DNA of 64,000 nucleotides from JACSRF01 sp964504445 (GCA_964504445.1 CAZDEO010000019.1:8427-72426), one strand, 5' to 3'. Shown: positions 25,162 to 33,251, counted from the first letter of the stretch. The notes: generated by a model from the letters alone, not told the origin. Made by a program: numbers and translations.

Positions 25162-26070
25162 ATGTACGACTTAATTGTTATAGGTGGTGGGCCAGCGGGG
25201 CTAACGGCCATGATTTACGCCATTCGCAAGCGGCTGAATGTCTTGTTGGTTTCAAAAGATTTAGGCGGTAAGACGAACTTTCACCTGGAACTGCCGGATT
25301 TGGAGGGCCATTGGGTCATTCGCGGCACGGAGGTGGTGAATAAATTCAAGAGCGAGTTGGAGTATTTGAAGTTTGCGCGGCACATGGAGCCTGTGGAAAA
25401 GGTGGAGCACCTGGACGATGGAACCTTTTTGGTACACACCAAGGGGGGGGGCGAACTGGCAGCTAAGGCGGTTATTGTGGCTACCGGCACGCGGCAGGAG
25501 TTTTTGAATGTGCCGGGTGAGCGAGAATTTTTGTCGAAGGGGTTATGTTATTCGGCTCTAAGCTATGCGCCGCTGTTCATTGACAAGAAAACGGCCGTCA
25601 TCGGCCAGGGTGAGTTGGCTTTACGGTCAGCTGCTGAACTGTCCACTGTGGCCAGCCACGTTCACGTGGTGGGTCCCACCCAGGAATCCTTAAGCACCCC
25701 GCTAGGGCAAAAAGTCCTGGCTTCCAAAAATGTGACCATCATGCAAGAGTACCAGGTGACAGAAGTGTTGGGCAACGGGTTTGCCAACCGCCTGCGCGTG
25801 CAAAGCCCTGGCGGAGAAATGGTAGAGATTGGCTTTGACGGCGCTTTTGTGGAAAAGCAGTTGGTGGCCAATGCAGAAATGGTTGCAAATTTAGTGGCCC
25901 TGGACGAAAACGGCTGCATTCAAATTAACTGTCGCAACGAAACCAGCGTGCCCGGCATCTTTGCCGCCGGGGATGTAACCAGTGTGTATGCAGAACAGGT
26001 GCTGGTAGCCGTAGGTGAAGGCGCAAAAGCAGCGCTGTCCGCTTATGATTACTTGCTGCCGCTGTTGTAA
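25162..26070 (+). CDS. thioredoxin-reductase-like FAD/NAD(P) oxidoreductase without redox CxxC
   Basis: A 302-residue two-dinucleotide-domain flavoprotein. FAD-binding GxGxxG at residues 8-13 (GGGPAG), NAD(P)-binding 'TAVIGQGELALRSAAEL' at about 137-153, and the C-terminal 'GIFAAGDVTSVYAEQVLVAVGEGAKAALSAYDYL' FAD signature. The overall layout is that of bacterial thioredoxin reductase. Where that enzyme has its active-site CxxC, this protein reads 'CYSALSYAPLF', so the redox disulfide is absent. It may be a ferredoxin-NAD(P)+ reductase-like or other electron-transfer flavoprotein. It sits directly before metVF and could supply electrons to it (inference). Confidence 0.85.
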   Translation: MYDLIVIGGGPAGLTAMIYAIRKRLNVLLVSKDLGGKTNFHLELPDLEGHWVIRGTEVVNKFKSELEYLKFARHMEPVEKVEHLDDGTFLVHTKGGGELAAKAVIVATGTRQEFLNVPGEREFLSKGLCYSALSYAPLFIDKKTAVIGQGELALRSAAELSTVASHVHVVGPTQESLSTPLGQKVLASKNVTIMQEYQVTEVLGNGFANRLRVQSPGGEMVEIGFDGAFVEKQLVANAEMVANLVALDENGCIQINCRNETSVPGIFAAGDVTSVYAEQVLVAVGEGAKAALSAYDYLLPLL

Positions 26071-26081
26071 TTAAAATGGGG

Positions 26082-26120
26082 GATTGGAGATGAGAGGTTG
26101 ACAACCTTTAGTCTCCAATC
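26082..26120 (+). repeat. GGAGATTGG-family hairpin upstream of metVF
   Basis: GATTGGAGA (26082-26090) pairs with TCTCCAATC (26112-26120), enclosing AGGTTG/CAACCT. Same family as 22616-22666, with different internal bases but conserved pairing. Confidence 0.7.
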
Positions 26121-26139
26121 TCTGAAAATGGAGGCAATG

Positions 26140-27597
26140 ATGCCTGTTTTTACGCCGGGGCGGCGCTGGCAGCCACCCTACTATCCCTTTAAGAAAGAAA
26201 CGCTGGGCAACCGGGCATTGGCCGCCGTAGAGCGGATGGTGAAAGGGCCGTTGTTTGGCTGTCGCATGTGCGGCAACTGCTTGCTGCAAGAAACTGCCTT
26301 TATTTGCCCTATGGAGTGCCCCAAGGGGGCACGGAATGGCCCCTGTGGTGGTTCAACAGAAGCGCATTGCTATGTAGACGAAACACGGCCGTGCATCTGG
26401 TACAAAATCTACGAACGCGCCTTTAAAATGGGGCGCGAAGAGATGCTGCTAGAGGTGTTGCCACCGTTAGATTGGGACAAAGTGGGTGGTGAAACCTGGG
26501 GAGACGTGGTGCGGCAGGTGAAAAAGGTTGGCGTAAAGAACGTCACCCAGGGTTTAATGTCTCGCAGCCCCGGCGAACGTACGGCTACCTGGGATGCCGT
26601 GTTCCGCCCGGTGCGCCAGCCCGATTGGTGGGAGGGAGACGCTCTATATCATCCACCGGCCTATGATGAGCCTGTATCAGACCTGGAGCGGCGATTAAAA
26701 GCAGGAGAATTTGTGGTCACGGCCGAAGTTGCGCCGCCTGTTTCCGTGGCTACTGGAAAAATGTGCCGCAATGTGGAAATGGTGCATCCTTTTGTCACGG
26801 CCGTTAACTTCACCGACTGCCCCTCAGCCACCCCCCGCATGTCTAGCCTGGCCTGCAGCAAAATGGCCCTGGAACACAGCGTGGAGCCGGTGATGCAAAT
26901 TGCCGCCCGTGACCGCACGCGCACCGGCTTGCAAGCTGAGGTGTTGGGCGCTCACACCCTGGGCATTCGTAACATCCTCTGCCTCTCTGGCGACCATTCA
27001 CGCATGGGGCCATCTCCCCAAGGGCGCATGGATGTTATTGACATTGATTCTATTCAGATGCTGTGGATTTTGCGCCGAATGCGGGATGAGGGGAAATATC
27101 TGGACGGCCGTCCCATCAAATTCCGCCCCCAGTTCTTCCTGGGCGCGGCGGCAGCCCCCTTCGCCTCGCGGCCAGAATTCCAGGCCATTCGGGAGCACAA
27201 AAAAGTCAATGCCGGCGCACAGTTCTTCCAGACCAACCTGGTGTATGATCCTGACGGCATGGAAGTGTGGCTCAACGAATTGGCAAAACGGAATATTTTG
27301 GACAAAGTTTACATTTTAATTGGCGTGACCCCCCTGAAAAATCTAAAAATGGCGCAATACATGCACAAGGATGTACCAGGCGTGTTTGTGCCCGACAAAA
27401 TTATGAAACGTATGGAAGCCGCAGGGGATGGCGCAGAAGAGGAAGGGGTGCAAATTGCTCTAGAAATCATTGAAGCCATTAAAGGAAAACAGGGCGTAAA
27501 TGGCATTCATCTGATGGCCGTAGGTTGGGAAGAAATTGTGCCACGCATTGTAACCGAGGCGGGGCTGGCGCAGCAGGCAGCAATCATTCACCAGTAG
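26140..27597 (+). CDS. metVF: MetV-MetF fusion, methylenetetrahydrofolate reductase
   Basis: A 485-residue fusion. Residues 1-190 are a MetV-type domain (methylene-THF reductase C-terminal family) with eight cysteines: 41, 44, 47, 56, 60, 69, 77 and 85 (CRMCGNC...CPMECPKGARNGPCGG...CYVDE...PCIWY). Residues about 195-485 are a MetF barrel: 'FVVTAEVAPPVSV', 'AVNFTDCPSATPRMSSLACS', 'AARDRTRTGLQAEVLGA' and 'ILCLSGDH'. It reduces 5,10-methylene-THF to 5-methyl-THF, the AcsE substrate. In acetogens MetF and MetV are usually separate subunits, and MetV is thought to bind FeS or zinc and interact with the electron donor. Start chosen at the second of two adjacent ATGs for better spacing from GGAGG. 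Confidence 0.92.
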   Translation: MPVFTPGRRWQPPYYPFKKETLGNRALAAVERMVKGPLFGCRMCGNCLLQETAFICPMECPKGARNGPCGGSTEAHCYVDETRPCIWYKIYERAFKMGREEMLLEVLPPLDWDKVGGETWGDVVRQVKKVGVKNVTQGLMSRSPGERTATWDAVFRPVRQPDWWEGDALYHPPAYDEPVSDLERRLKAGEFVVTAEVAPPVSVATGKMCRNVEMVHPFVTAVNFTDCPSATPRMSSLACSKMALEHSVEPVMQIAARDRTRTGLQAEVLGAHTLGIRNILCLSGDHSRMGPSPQGRMDVIDIDSIQMLWILRRMRDEGKYLDGRPIKFRPQFFLGAAAAPFASRPEFQAIREHKKVNAGAQFFQTNLVYDPDGMEVWLNELAKRNILDKVYILIGVTPLKNLKMAQYMHKDVPGVFVPDKIMKRMEAAGDGAEEEGVQIALEIIEAIKGKQGVNGIHLMAVGWEEIVPRIVTEAGLAQQAAIIHQ

Positions 27598-27647
27598 TCC
27601 GCATGCTGTGCCTAGCCTGGCTGCTGTTTGCTGACTACTAACAAGAC

Positions 27648-28268
27648 ATGGTTACTTTGCACATGAAGGACGCTCGCGATTACCTGGCCCGCCGGGTGGC
27701 CGAGCTGCACGCCGAACTGCGCCACCGAAACCCGGAAAAGCTGGCCCAGAACACGGGGGCATTGTACGAAGACGGCCGTTTCCACCTGGCTATTTGGCAG
27801 ACGGCCGTTACCATCACCCCCCCAGACTTTAATGCCCATAATGCCCAAACGGGAAAAGCGCTGGATGGATTTTCCCAGGCCCTGCTGGCTTACTATTTCA
27901 CCCAGGCTGACGGTACACCGCTGGCCAACGTCTGGATTGCTTTTACCGAACTGCCTGACGCCCAGTTTTACACGGCCGCTTTCCAGGGTTACACGGGCAA
28001 CGAACTGGCGCGCGCTTTTGGCAATGAGGTGGACAAGTTTGCGGAAACGGCCGTTGCCCTGGATGGAACGGCCGTGCCTTTTGCCGATCATGCCTATGCC
28101 TTCCGCGTATTGCCCCATGTGGCCGTCATGGTCGTTTGCTGGCAGGGTGACGAAGACTTACCCCCCTCCTACCGCATCCTCTTCGACGCCCACACCAGCC
28201 ATCACTTACCCACCGACGCCTGCGCCATCATCGGTAGCACTTTGACACGCCGACTACTGAACCCTTAA
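27648..28268 (+). CDS. DUF3786 protein
   Basis: A 206-residue cytosolic protein matching DUF3786: an N-terminal helix 'DARDYLARRVAELHAELRHRNPEKLAQNTGALYEDG', a central 'ALLAYYFTQADGTPLANVWIAFTELPDAQFY', and the C-terminal signature 'AFRVLPHVAVMVVCWQGDEDLPPSYRILFDAHTSHHLPTDA'. DUF3786 genes commonly accompany corrinoid and CODH/ACS genes in anaerobes, but their function is not established. Five ACGGCCGT or near copies lie in this small gene. ATG 27663 is an alternative start; neither has a clear Shine-Dalgarno. Confidence 0.8.
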   Translation: MVTLHMKDARDYLARRVAELHAELRHRNPEKLAQNTGALYEDGRFHLAIWQTAVTITPPDFNAHNAQTGKALDGFSQALLAYYFTQADGTPLANVWIAFTELPDAQFYTAAFQGYTGNELARAFGNEVDKFAETAVALDGTAVPFADHAYAFRVLPHVAVMVVCWQGDEDLPPSYRILFDAHTSHHLPTDACAIIGSTLTRRLLNP

Positions 28269-28274
28269 CAGGAG

Positions 28275-28360
28275 TTACTAGCTACAGGTTACAAGTTACG
28301 CAGCAGATTACCATTTGCAACTTGTATCTTGCAACTTACAACCAACAAATCTCAAAAAGG
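28275..28360 (+). repeat. TTACAAGTTAC-family short-word repeat before the formate channel gene
   Basis: Words GGTTACAAGTTAC on the left are complemented on the right by GCAACTTGTATCTTGCAACTTACAACC-type words, giving an imperfect hairpin. Same family as 33195-33239 and 44584-44619. Confidence 0.6.
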
Positions 28361-28375
28361 AGTAAACGATCGAAC

Positions 28376-29215
28376 ATGACAATGGAACGAATTGATGCCT
28401 TATTACCCCCCGATATGGCCCGCCGCGCCGAATATATTGGCGTGAGCAAAGCGGAGGCGCCTGCTTTTAGCACCTTCACGCTAGCCATCCTGGCCGGAGC
28501 GTTTATTGCTCTGGGGGCGATTTTTGCCACCACAGTCACCGCGGGCACGTCAGCCGAGTGGCCTTTTGGCGTCTCCAAGCTGCTCACTGGGCTGGTCTTC
28601 TGCCTGGGCCTCATTCTGGTCATCGTCGGTGGCGCGGAGCTGTTCACCGGCAACAACCTGATTGTAATGGCCTGGGCTGGCGGCAAAGTAAGCACAGCGA
28701 AAATGCTGCGCAACTGGGCCATTGTGTACGCGGGAAACTTTGTCGGGTCGGTGGGTACGGCCGTCCTCATATTATTTAGCAAACAATATACCTTTGGCGG
28801 GGGCAGCGTGGGCAAAACCGCCCTCAGCATTGCCAATGGCAAAGTCGCGTTGGGCTTCTGGCAAGCCATCGCCCTGGGTATCTTGTGCAACGCCCTGGTT
28901 TGCCTGGCCGTGTGGCTCACCTTCAGCGCCCGCAGCACCATGGACAAAATCGCCGCCATCATCTTTCCCATCACCGCCTTCGTGGCCGCCGGCTTTGAGC
29001 ACAGCGTGGCGAACATGTACTTCATTCCTGTGGGGCTGCTGATCAAAGCCTTTGACCCCACCTTTACCACCAGCGCTGGGCTAGATCTAACCAACCTGAC
29101 CTGGGGCACATTTTTGGTCAATAATCTGCTGCCCGTCACCATTGGCAACATCATCGGCGGCACGGTCTTCGTTGCGGCCGTTTACTGGTCAGTCTTTTTA
29201 CGCAACAAAAATTAA
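28376..29215 (+). CDS. focA-like: formate/nitrite transporter family channel
   Basis: A 279-residue integral membrane protein with six helices, matching the FNT family: 'FTLAILAGAFIALGAIF' (helix 1), 'GGAELFTGNNLIVMAWAGGKVS' (the conserved central turn), 'GILCNALVCLAVWLTFSARS' and 'FEHSVANMYFIPVGLLI', which holds the pore histidine, and 'NLLPVTIGNIIGGTVFVA' (helix 6). FNT channels conduct formate, nitrite or hydrosulfide. In a Wood-Ljungdahl operon, formate is the most likely substrate. An extra N-terminal stretch 'DALLPPDMARRAEYIGVSKA' is usual for the family. Preceded by a Shine-Dalgarno-like AAGGAG. Confidence 0.92.
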   Translation: MTMERIDALLPPDMARRAEYIGVSKAEAPAFSTFTLAILAGAFIALGAIFATTVTAGTSAEWPFGVSKLLTGLVFCLGLILVIVGGAELFTGNNLIVMAWAGGKVSTAKMLRNWAIVYAGNFVGSVGTAVLILFSKQYTFGGGSVGKTALSIANGKVALGFWQAIALGILCNALVCLAVWLTFSARSTMDKIAAIIFPITAFVAAGFEHSVANMYFIPVGLLIKAFDPTFTTSAGLDLTNLTWGTFLVNNLLPVTIGNIIGGTVFVAAVYWSVFLRNKN

Positions 29216-29226
29216 GAGGGAGAATC

Positions 29227-29457
29227 ATGAAAGCATACATACTGATTAACATTCGCGTAGGCGCCGTCAGCGACGTCGTCCACCACTTGCGCCGCGTTGA
29301 CAGCGTCATGGAAGCCAATATGACCTTTGGCCCCTATGACGCTGTCGCCATCATTCAGGCCGAAGACGTCAACCACCTGGGGCGCATTTTGGCTGATGCC
29401 ATTCAGCCCATCCCCGGCATCACCGAAACCCTCACCTGTTTAGCCGTTGAGGTATAA
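29227..29457 (+). CDS. stand-alone Lrp/AsnC-type ligand-binding (RAM) domain
   Basis: A 76-residue protein matching only the AsnC_trans_reg domain: 'AYILINIRVGAVSDVVHHLRRVDSVMEANMTFGPYDAVAIIQAEDVNHLGRILADAIQPIPGITETLTC'. It has no helix-turn-helix. Such demi-Lrp proteins form oligomers that bind amino acids or other small metabolites, and may act as sensors or partners of full-length regulators. Eleven bases after the FNT gene with GAGGGAG upstream, so co-translated with it. Confidence 0.85.
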   Translation: MKAYILINIRVGAVSDVVHHLRRVDSVMEANMTFGPYDAVAIIQAEDVNHLGRILADAIQPIPGITETLTCLAVEV

Positions 29458-29465
29458 TGGCTTAT

Positions 29466-29499
29466 AGATTAGACAAATCTTTGCAGATTTGTCTAATCT
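29466..29499 (+). terminator. perfect 15-bp stem-loop before cooC
   Basis: AGATTAGACAAATCT (29466-29480), loop TTGC, AGATTTGTCTAATCT (29485-29499): a perfect 15-bp palindromic stem, 8 bp after the preceding stop and 13 bp before the CooC ATG. It may be an attenuator, a processing site or a member of a mobile hairpin family; it lacks a following T-tract on the plus strand. The type given is the closest available. Confidence 0.45.
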
Positions 29500-29512
29500 T
29501 AACCAGGTCAAC

Positions 29513-30295
29513 ATGATGAAATTAGCAATTAGCGGTAAAGGCGGGGTCGGTAAAACAACGCTGGCGGCGCTGCTGGCGCAAGTGTACGCCGACCAGGGAC
29601 GGGACGTGCTGGCTGTAGACGCCGATCCGTCTCCCTGCTTGGCCGGAGCCTTGGGTTTTCCCGACGAGCTGCGGGCCAAATTAAGCCCCATCTCGGAAAT
29701 GGATGCCCTGATTGAGGAGCGCACCGGGGCCAAACCGGGTACGGTGGGCGGCTTCTTTACCCTCAACCCGCGCGTTGACGACGTCCCGGAGCGCTTCAGC
29801 GTCACCCATCGCGGCGTGCGGCTGCTGGAGATGGGCGCGGTGGATTTGGGCGGGTCGGGCTGTATTTGTCCGGAAAGCGCCATGCTGAAGACGCTCTTCA
29901 CCCACCTGCTGTTTCGCGACGACGAGGTGCTGGTGCTGGACATGTACGCCGGGGTGGAACATCTGGGGCGGGCCACGGTGGATTTTGTGGACGCCATGAT
30001 TGTGGTGGTGGAGCCTACGCGGCGCAGTTTGGGAACGGCCGTGCAAATCAAAAAACTGGCCCACGACATCGGCCTCACCCGGCTGTGGCTGGTGGGTAAC
30101 AAGGTGCGCGACGACGACGAAGCCGCTTTCTTGCACAAAAACACCCCTGGGCTGCCGGTCCTCGGCCTGCTGCCGGCCGATTTGGCCGTGCAGGAAGCGG
30201 ACCGCCTGGGCGTCGCCGTCTACGACCATGTGCCCGCCCTGCGCCACGCCGCCGCACAAATGGCCGCAAAGATTAGCGTGAATCCTGACCCATGA
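29513..30295 (+). CDS. cooC: CooC-type nickel-insertion ATPase, copy 1
   Basis: A 260-residue MinD/Mrp-like P-loop ATPase. The deviant Walker A 'GKGGVGKTT' is at about residues 8-16, 'AVDADPSPCLAGALGF' follows, and the CooC-specific Cys117-x-Cys119 pair (GCICPESAML) binds metal at the dimer interface. Switch II-type 'DMYAGVEHLGRATVDFVD' and 'VEPTRRSLGTA' are present. CooC/AcsF proteins mature the nickel clusters of CO dehydrogenase and acetyl-CoA synthase. ATG 29513 is the start; the open frame to 29489 uses a TTG inside the hairpin. Confidence 0.92.
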   Translation: MMKLAISGKGGVGKTTLAALLAQVYADQGRDVLAVDADPSPCLAGALGFPDELRAKLSPISEMDALIEERTGAKPGTVGGFFTLNPRVDDVPERFSVTHRGVRLLEMGAVDLGGSGCICPESAMLKTLFTHLLFRDDEVLVLDMYAGVEHLGRATVDFVDAMIVVVEPTRRSLGTAVQIKKLAHDIGLTRLWLVGNKVRDDDEAAFLHKNTPGLPVLGLLPADLAVQEADRLGVAVYDHVPALRHAAAQMAAKISVNPDP

Positions 30296-30343
30296 CCCAT
30301 GACGCGGTTAGGGACCACAGACTACAAACCACGGACTACGGAA

Positions 30344-31129
30344 ATGACGACAACGATTGCACTTGCAGGCAAAGGCGGCGTGGGCAAAACCACCGTCGCC
30401 GCCATGATTATCAAATACCTGGCCAATACCCAGTCCGGCGCCATCCTGGCTATTGACGCCGACCCCAGCAGCAACCTGAACATGGTGCTAGGGCTAGAGT
30501 TAGAATGGACGGTGGGCGACATCCGTGAAGGAATGCTGAGCAAAGTTAAGGAATCTTTGCTGGCCGGCGGCGCGGCCATGGGCAGCATTGGTGGCGGTTT
30601 AACCAAGCGGGATTACCTCGATTATGAAGTGCGCTCGGCCATTTCTGAAGGAGACAAAGTTGATCTCATCGCCATGGGACGCTCCGAAGGGCCGGGCTGC
30701 TACTGTGCTGTCAACCACAATCTGCGTGAAGTGGTAGACACCATTAGTAATAATTACCGTTACGTCGTCATTGATAATGAGGCGGGCATGGAGCATCTCA
30801 GCCGCCGCACCACCCGCGACGTGCAGCATCTCATCATTGTCAGCGACCCCACGCAGCGGGGCATTGTGGCCGCCGAGCGCATTGCCTCTTTCCGCCACGA
30901 GCTGGACATTCGCATTGAAAACAGTTACTTGGTGCTTAACCGGCTGCAACGTGAAATGCCTATACCCTTACAGCAGCGCATTGGGCAAATGGACATTCCC
31001 CTTTTGGGCATTGTCCCTGCCGACGATGAATTGGCGGCTTTTGAGTTTAGCGGACGGCCGTTAATCGAGTTAGGCGACAACTCACCGGTGTATACGGCCG
31101 TTGCGGATATGCTGCAGACCATTCTCTAG
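30344..31129 (+). CDS. cooC/acsF: CooC/AcsF-type nickel-insertion ATPase, copy 2
   Basis: A 261-residue paralogue of the preceding gene. It has 'GKGGVGKTT' at about residues 8-16, 'AIDADPSSNLNMVLGL', Cys119-x-Cys121 (GPGCYCAVNHNL), 'VIDNEAGMEHLSRRTTRDV' and 'VSDPTQRGI'. The GPGCYCxxN context is the more classical CooC/AcsF form, while copy 1 reads GCICPE. The two may serve the CODH and ACS nickel sites separately, as proposed for CooC and AcsF elsewhere; this is not decidable from sequence. The gap of 48 bp holds short ACTACAAACCACGGACTACGG-type words. Confidence 0.92.
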   Translation: MTTTIALAGKGGVGKTTVAAMIIKYLANTQSGAILAIDADPSSNLNMVLGLELEWTVGDIREGMLSKVKESLLAGGAAMGSIGGGLTKRDYLDYEVRSAISEGDKVDLIAMGRSEGPGCYCAVNHNLREVVDTISNNYRYVVIDNEAGMEHLSRRTTRDVQHLIIVSDPTQRGIVAAERIASFRHELDIRIENSYLVLNRLQREMPIPLQQRIGQMDIPLLGIVPADDELAAFEFSGRPLIELGDNSPVYTAVADMLQTIL

Positions 31130-31283
31130 CTAAAAAAGGGGGTGATGCCAAACCACAATCAGTCCACCCAAACCCGCCGGGTTGCATTGCCCCTATTATC
31201 CCCCCTTTCACCACCCTACCGTCCCTTCCGGCAGGCCACAATCCCATTTGTCGTTTCTGTGTAATCCCGCAAGGAGGAGCCTT

Positions 31284-32645
31284 ATGCGTCCCGTTTACGC
31301 AATTTCAGGCGGTGTCAGCAAATTTGCCAAGGCCCGCCCCGATAAAACCTTCCCAGGACTCGTCAAAGAAGCTTACGATTACGCCCTAACTGACCTTAGC
31401 TTAACCCATCCACAATTTCTAGAACTTGTTGATGGCAGCGTCGCCTCCTACTTTTCCGACCATTTCGCCAGACAGCTCATGGCCGGCATCATGGCCCAAG
31501 ATTATCTTGGCTTATGCCCCAAACCGAGTCACCGCGTCGAGGGTGGTGGCGCGACGGGCGGTATCTGCTTTCAAGAAGCGTGGAAAGCAGTAGCCTCCGG
31601 CACCATGGACATTTGCTTGGCCTATGGCTTCGAGACCATGAGCCACGTTGCCACCTGGAAAGGCAATGAATTCATCGCCCTCGCCTCCGACGTCAGCTTG
31701 GACTACCCTGTCGGCGGTTTTTATTCAGGTTACTATGCCATGATGGTCACCCGGCACATGCAAGAGTTTGGCACCACCCCGGAACAGATGGCGGCCGTTT
31801 CCGTGAAAAACCACATGAACGCCTATTACAACCCCTATGCGCAAAAACGGCAGCGCCTTTCCATTGAGGACGTGCGTCAAGCCCCCATGGTCGCCTGGCC
31901 TCTCACCCGTCTGGATATTTGCGTCATGTCTGATGGCGCCGCAGCGGTGATTTTGTGCAGTGAGGCCGGATTGGCAAAGCTAGAAGCGGCAGGAGCCAGG
32001 GTGCGACAGCCTCTTGTGAAAGTGACGGGCATTGGGCGCGGCACCGATGCCATGCGCATGGCTGACCGTCCCCACCAGAGCTACGAAGAATTTTTGCGTC
32101 ATAACTTGCTGCCCCATGAGGACACGGCCGTAACCCGCGCCTACTATGCCAATTTGTGGGAACACGGTTTTCGCTATCCTGGTGTGCATTCCTTCCGCGC
32201 CGGGCGCATGGCTTCCAAACAGGCCTACGCCCACGCCGGTATCACCGATCCCCTTCATGAATTAGACTTCATCGAACTCCACGACGCCTACACCAGCTCT
32301 GAAATTCAAACCTACGAGGATATGGGGTTGTGCCGTTATGGTGAGGGTGGCCCCTTTGCTGCCAGCGGCAAAGCCTTTATGCCGGGCGTGGACTACGGGT
32401 TAGACCTGGCCGATGCACCGATATGCCCGGTAAATCCCAGCGGTGGCCTCATTGCCTGCGGGCATCCCGTAGGGGCCACCGGCCTGATGCAGGGTGTGTT
32501 TGCCATCTGGCAACTACAGGGTGCCATTGCGCAGCATTTTGCCAACGCATGTTTACAAGTGCCAGATGCGCGGCGCGGGGCCATTCACAGCCATGCGGGC
32601 ACAGGCACTTACGTGACGGTGAGCATCCTGGAAACGGAGGTGTAA
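31284..32645 (+). CDS. thiolase-fold protein (SCP-x/acetyl-CoA acetyltransferase-like), atypical active site
   Basis: A 453-residue thiolase superfamily protein of the SCP-x group. 'DLAD...CPVNPSGGLIACGHPVGATGLMQ' contains the conserved GHPxGATG histidine loop, and 'LHELDFIELHDAYTSSEIQTYEDMGLCRYGEGG' is the typical central region. Where related thiolases have the nucleophilic cysteine (VENACASGG), this protein reads VEGGGATGG, with Gly at about residue 89; Cys95 lies six residues later. The final segment 'HSHAGTGTYVTVSILE' replaces the usual CxG motif. It overlaps almost directly (1 bp gap) with an OB-fold DUF35-like partner, as in archaeal thiolase and benzylsuccinate-pathway pairs. ATG 31284 follows AAGGAGGAG. 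Confidence 0.8.
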   Translation: MRPVYAISGGVSKFAKARPDKTFPGLVKEAYDYALTDLSLTHPQFLELVDGSVASYFSDHFARQLMAGIMAQDYLGLCPKPSHRVEGGGATGGICFQEAWKAVASGTMDICLAYGFETMSHVATWKGNEFIALASDVSLDYPVGGFYSGYYAMMVTRHMQEFGTTPEQMAAVSVKNHMNAYYNPYAQKRQRLSIEDVRQAPMVAWPLTRLDICVMSDGAAAVILCSEAGLAKLEAAGARVRQPLVKVTGIGRGTDAMRMADRPHQSYEEFLRHNLLPHEDTAVTRAYYANLWEHGFRYPGVHSFRAGRMASKQAYAHAGITDPLHELDFIELHDAYTSSEIQTYEDMGLCRYGEGGPFAASGKAFMPGVDYGLDLADAPICPVNPSGGLIACGHPVGATGLMQGVFAIWQLQGAIAQHFANACLQVPDARRGAIHSHAGTGTYVTVSILETEV

Positions 32646-32646
32646 A

Positions 32647-33186
32647 ATGGCGCAGAACTCGAAAATGGAAGAAACCTTTGGTGGGTACGTGTTGCACAAC
32701 GTGCCCTTCCCCACGAACCTCAATGAAGAAACGCTGGCGGCTCTCAAAGAAATAGGACCAATTTTAATCGAGCAGCCTTATGCAATTACTTATTTGCACT
32801 CCTATGGGCAAGATTCGCCCTTTTTTGCCGGGTTGGCTAACGGCCGTTTCCTGGCCAGCCGCGACCCCACCACAGGCTACACCTACGCCAACCCGCGTAG
32901 CCACGACATGACCACCGGGGCAGAAACCGAATGGGTAGAGATTCAACCCGAAGGCACCGTCCACGCCTTTACCGTGTGCCACTTTGGCAGCGAAGAATTC
33001 TTACCCGAATGCCCCTTTGTGCTAGCCCTGATTGAGCTGCCCGGCGTGGACACCCTCTTTTTAGCCCGGCTCATTGATGTAGACCCCCACGCCGCCAGCC
33101 TGGAGTGGATTGGCATGAAAGTGAAAGGGCGCTTCCGCCGCCTGAGCAAATTCAAGCCGACCGACGTGTACTTCTACCCGGTATAG
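32647..33186 (+). CDS. DUF35-like OB-fold partner of the thiolase, zinc ribbon cysteines missing
   Basis: A 179-residue protein with the layout of DUF35 thiolase partners: an N-terminal helix, a would-be rubredoxin-like zinc ribbon, then an OB-fold ('WVEIQPEGTVHAFTVCHFGSEEFLPECPFVLALIELPG', 'FLARLIDVDPHAASLEWIGMKVKGRFRRL'). In the ribbon position the usual CxxC...CxxC is absent: the sequence reads 'FLASRDPTTGYTYANPRSHDMT'. Starts one base after the thiolase stop. Together with the altered thiolase active site, this suggests a specialised or non-catalytic thiolase complex. Confidence 0.75.
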   Translation: MAQNSKMEETFGGYVLHNVPFPTNLNEETLAALKEIGPILIEQPYAITYLHSYGQDSPFFAGLANGRFLASRDPTTGYTYANPRSHDMTTGAETEWVEIQPEGTVHAFTVCHFGSEEFLPECPFVLALIELPGVDTLFLARLIDVDPHAASLEWIGMKVKGRFRRLSKFKPTDVYFYPV

Positions 33187-33194
33187 GCAAAATA

Positions 33195-33239
33195 GTTACA
33201 AGTTGTAAGAGGTAAATGATGTAACTTGCAACTTGTAAC
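33195..33239. terminator. hairpin between the convergent Wood-Ljungdahl operon and kinase array
   Basis: GTTACAAGTTG (33195-33205) and CAACTTGTAAC (33229-33239) form a perfect 11-bp stem, with additional AACTTGTAAC words. It separates the stop codons of two long convergent operons and would suit a bidirectional terminator built from short-word repeat DNA. Confidence 0.55.
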
Positions 33240-33251
33240 TTGTAACCTGCT

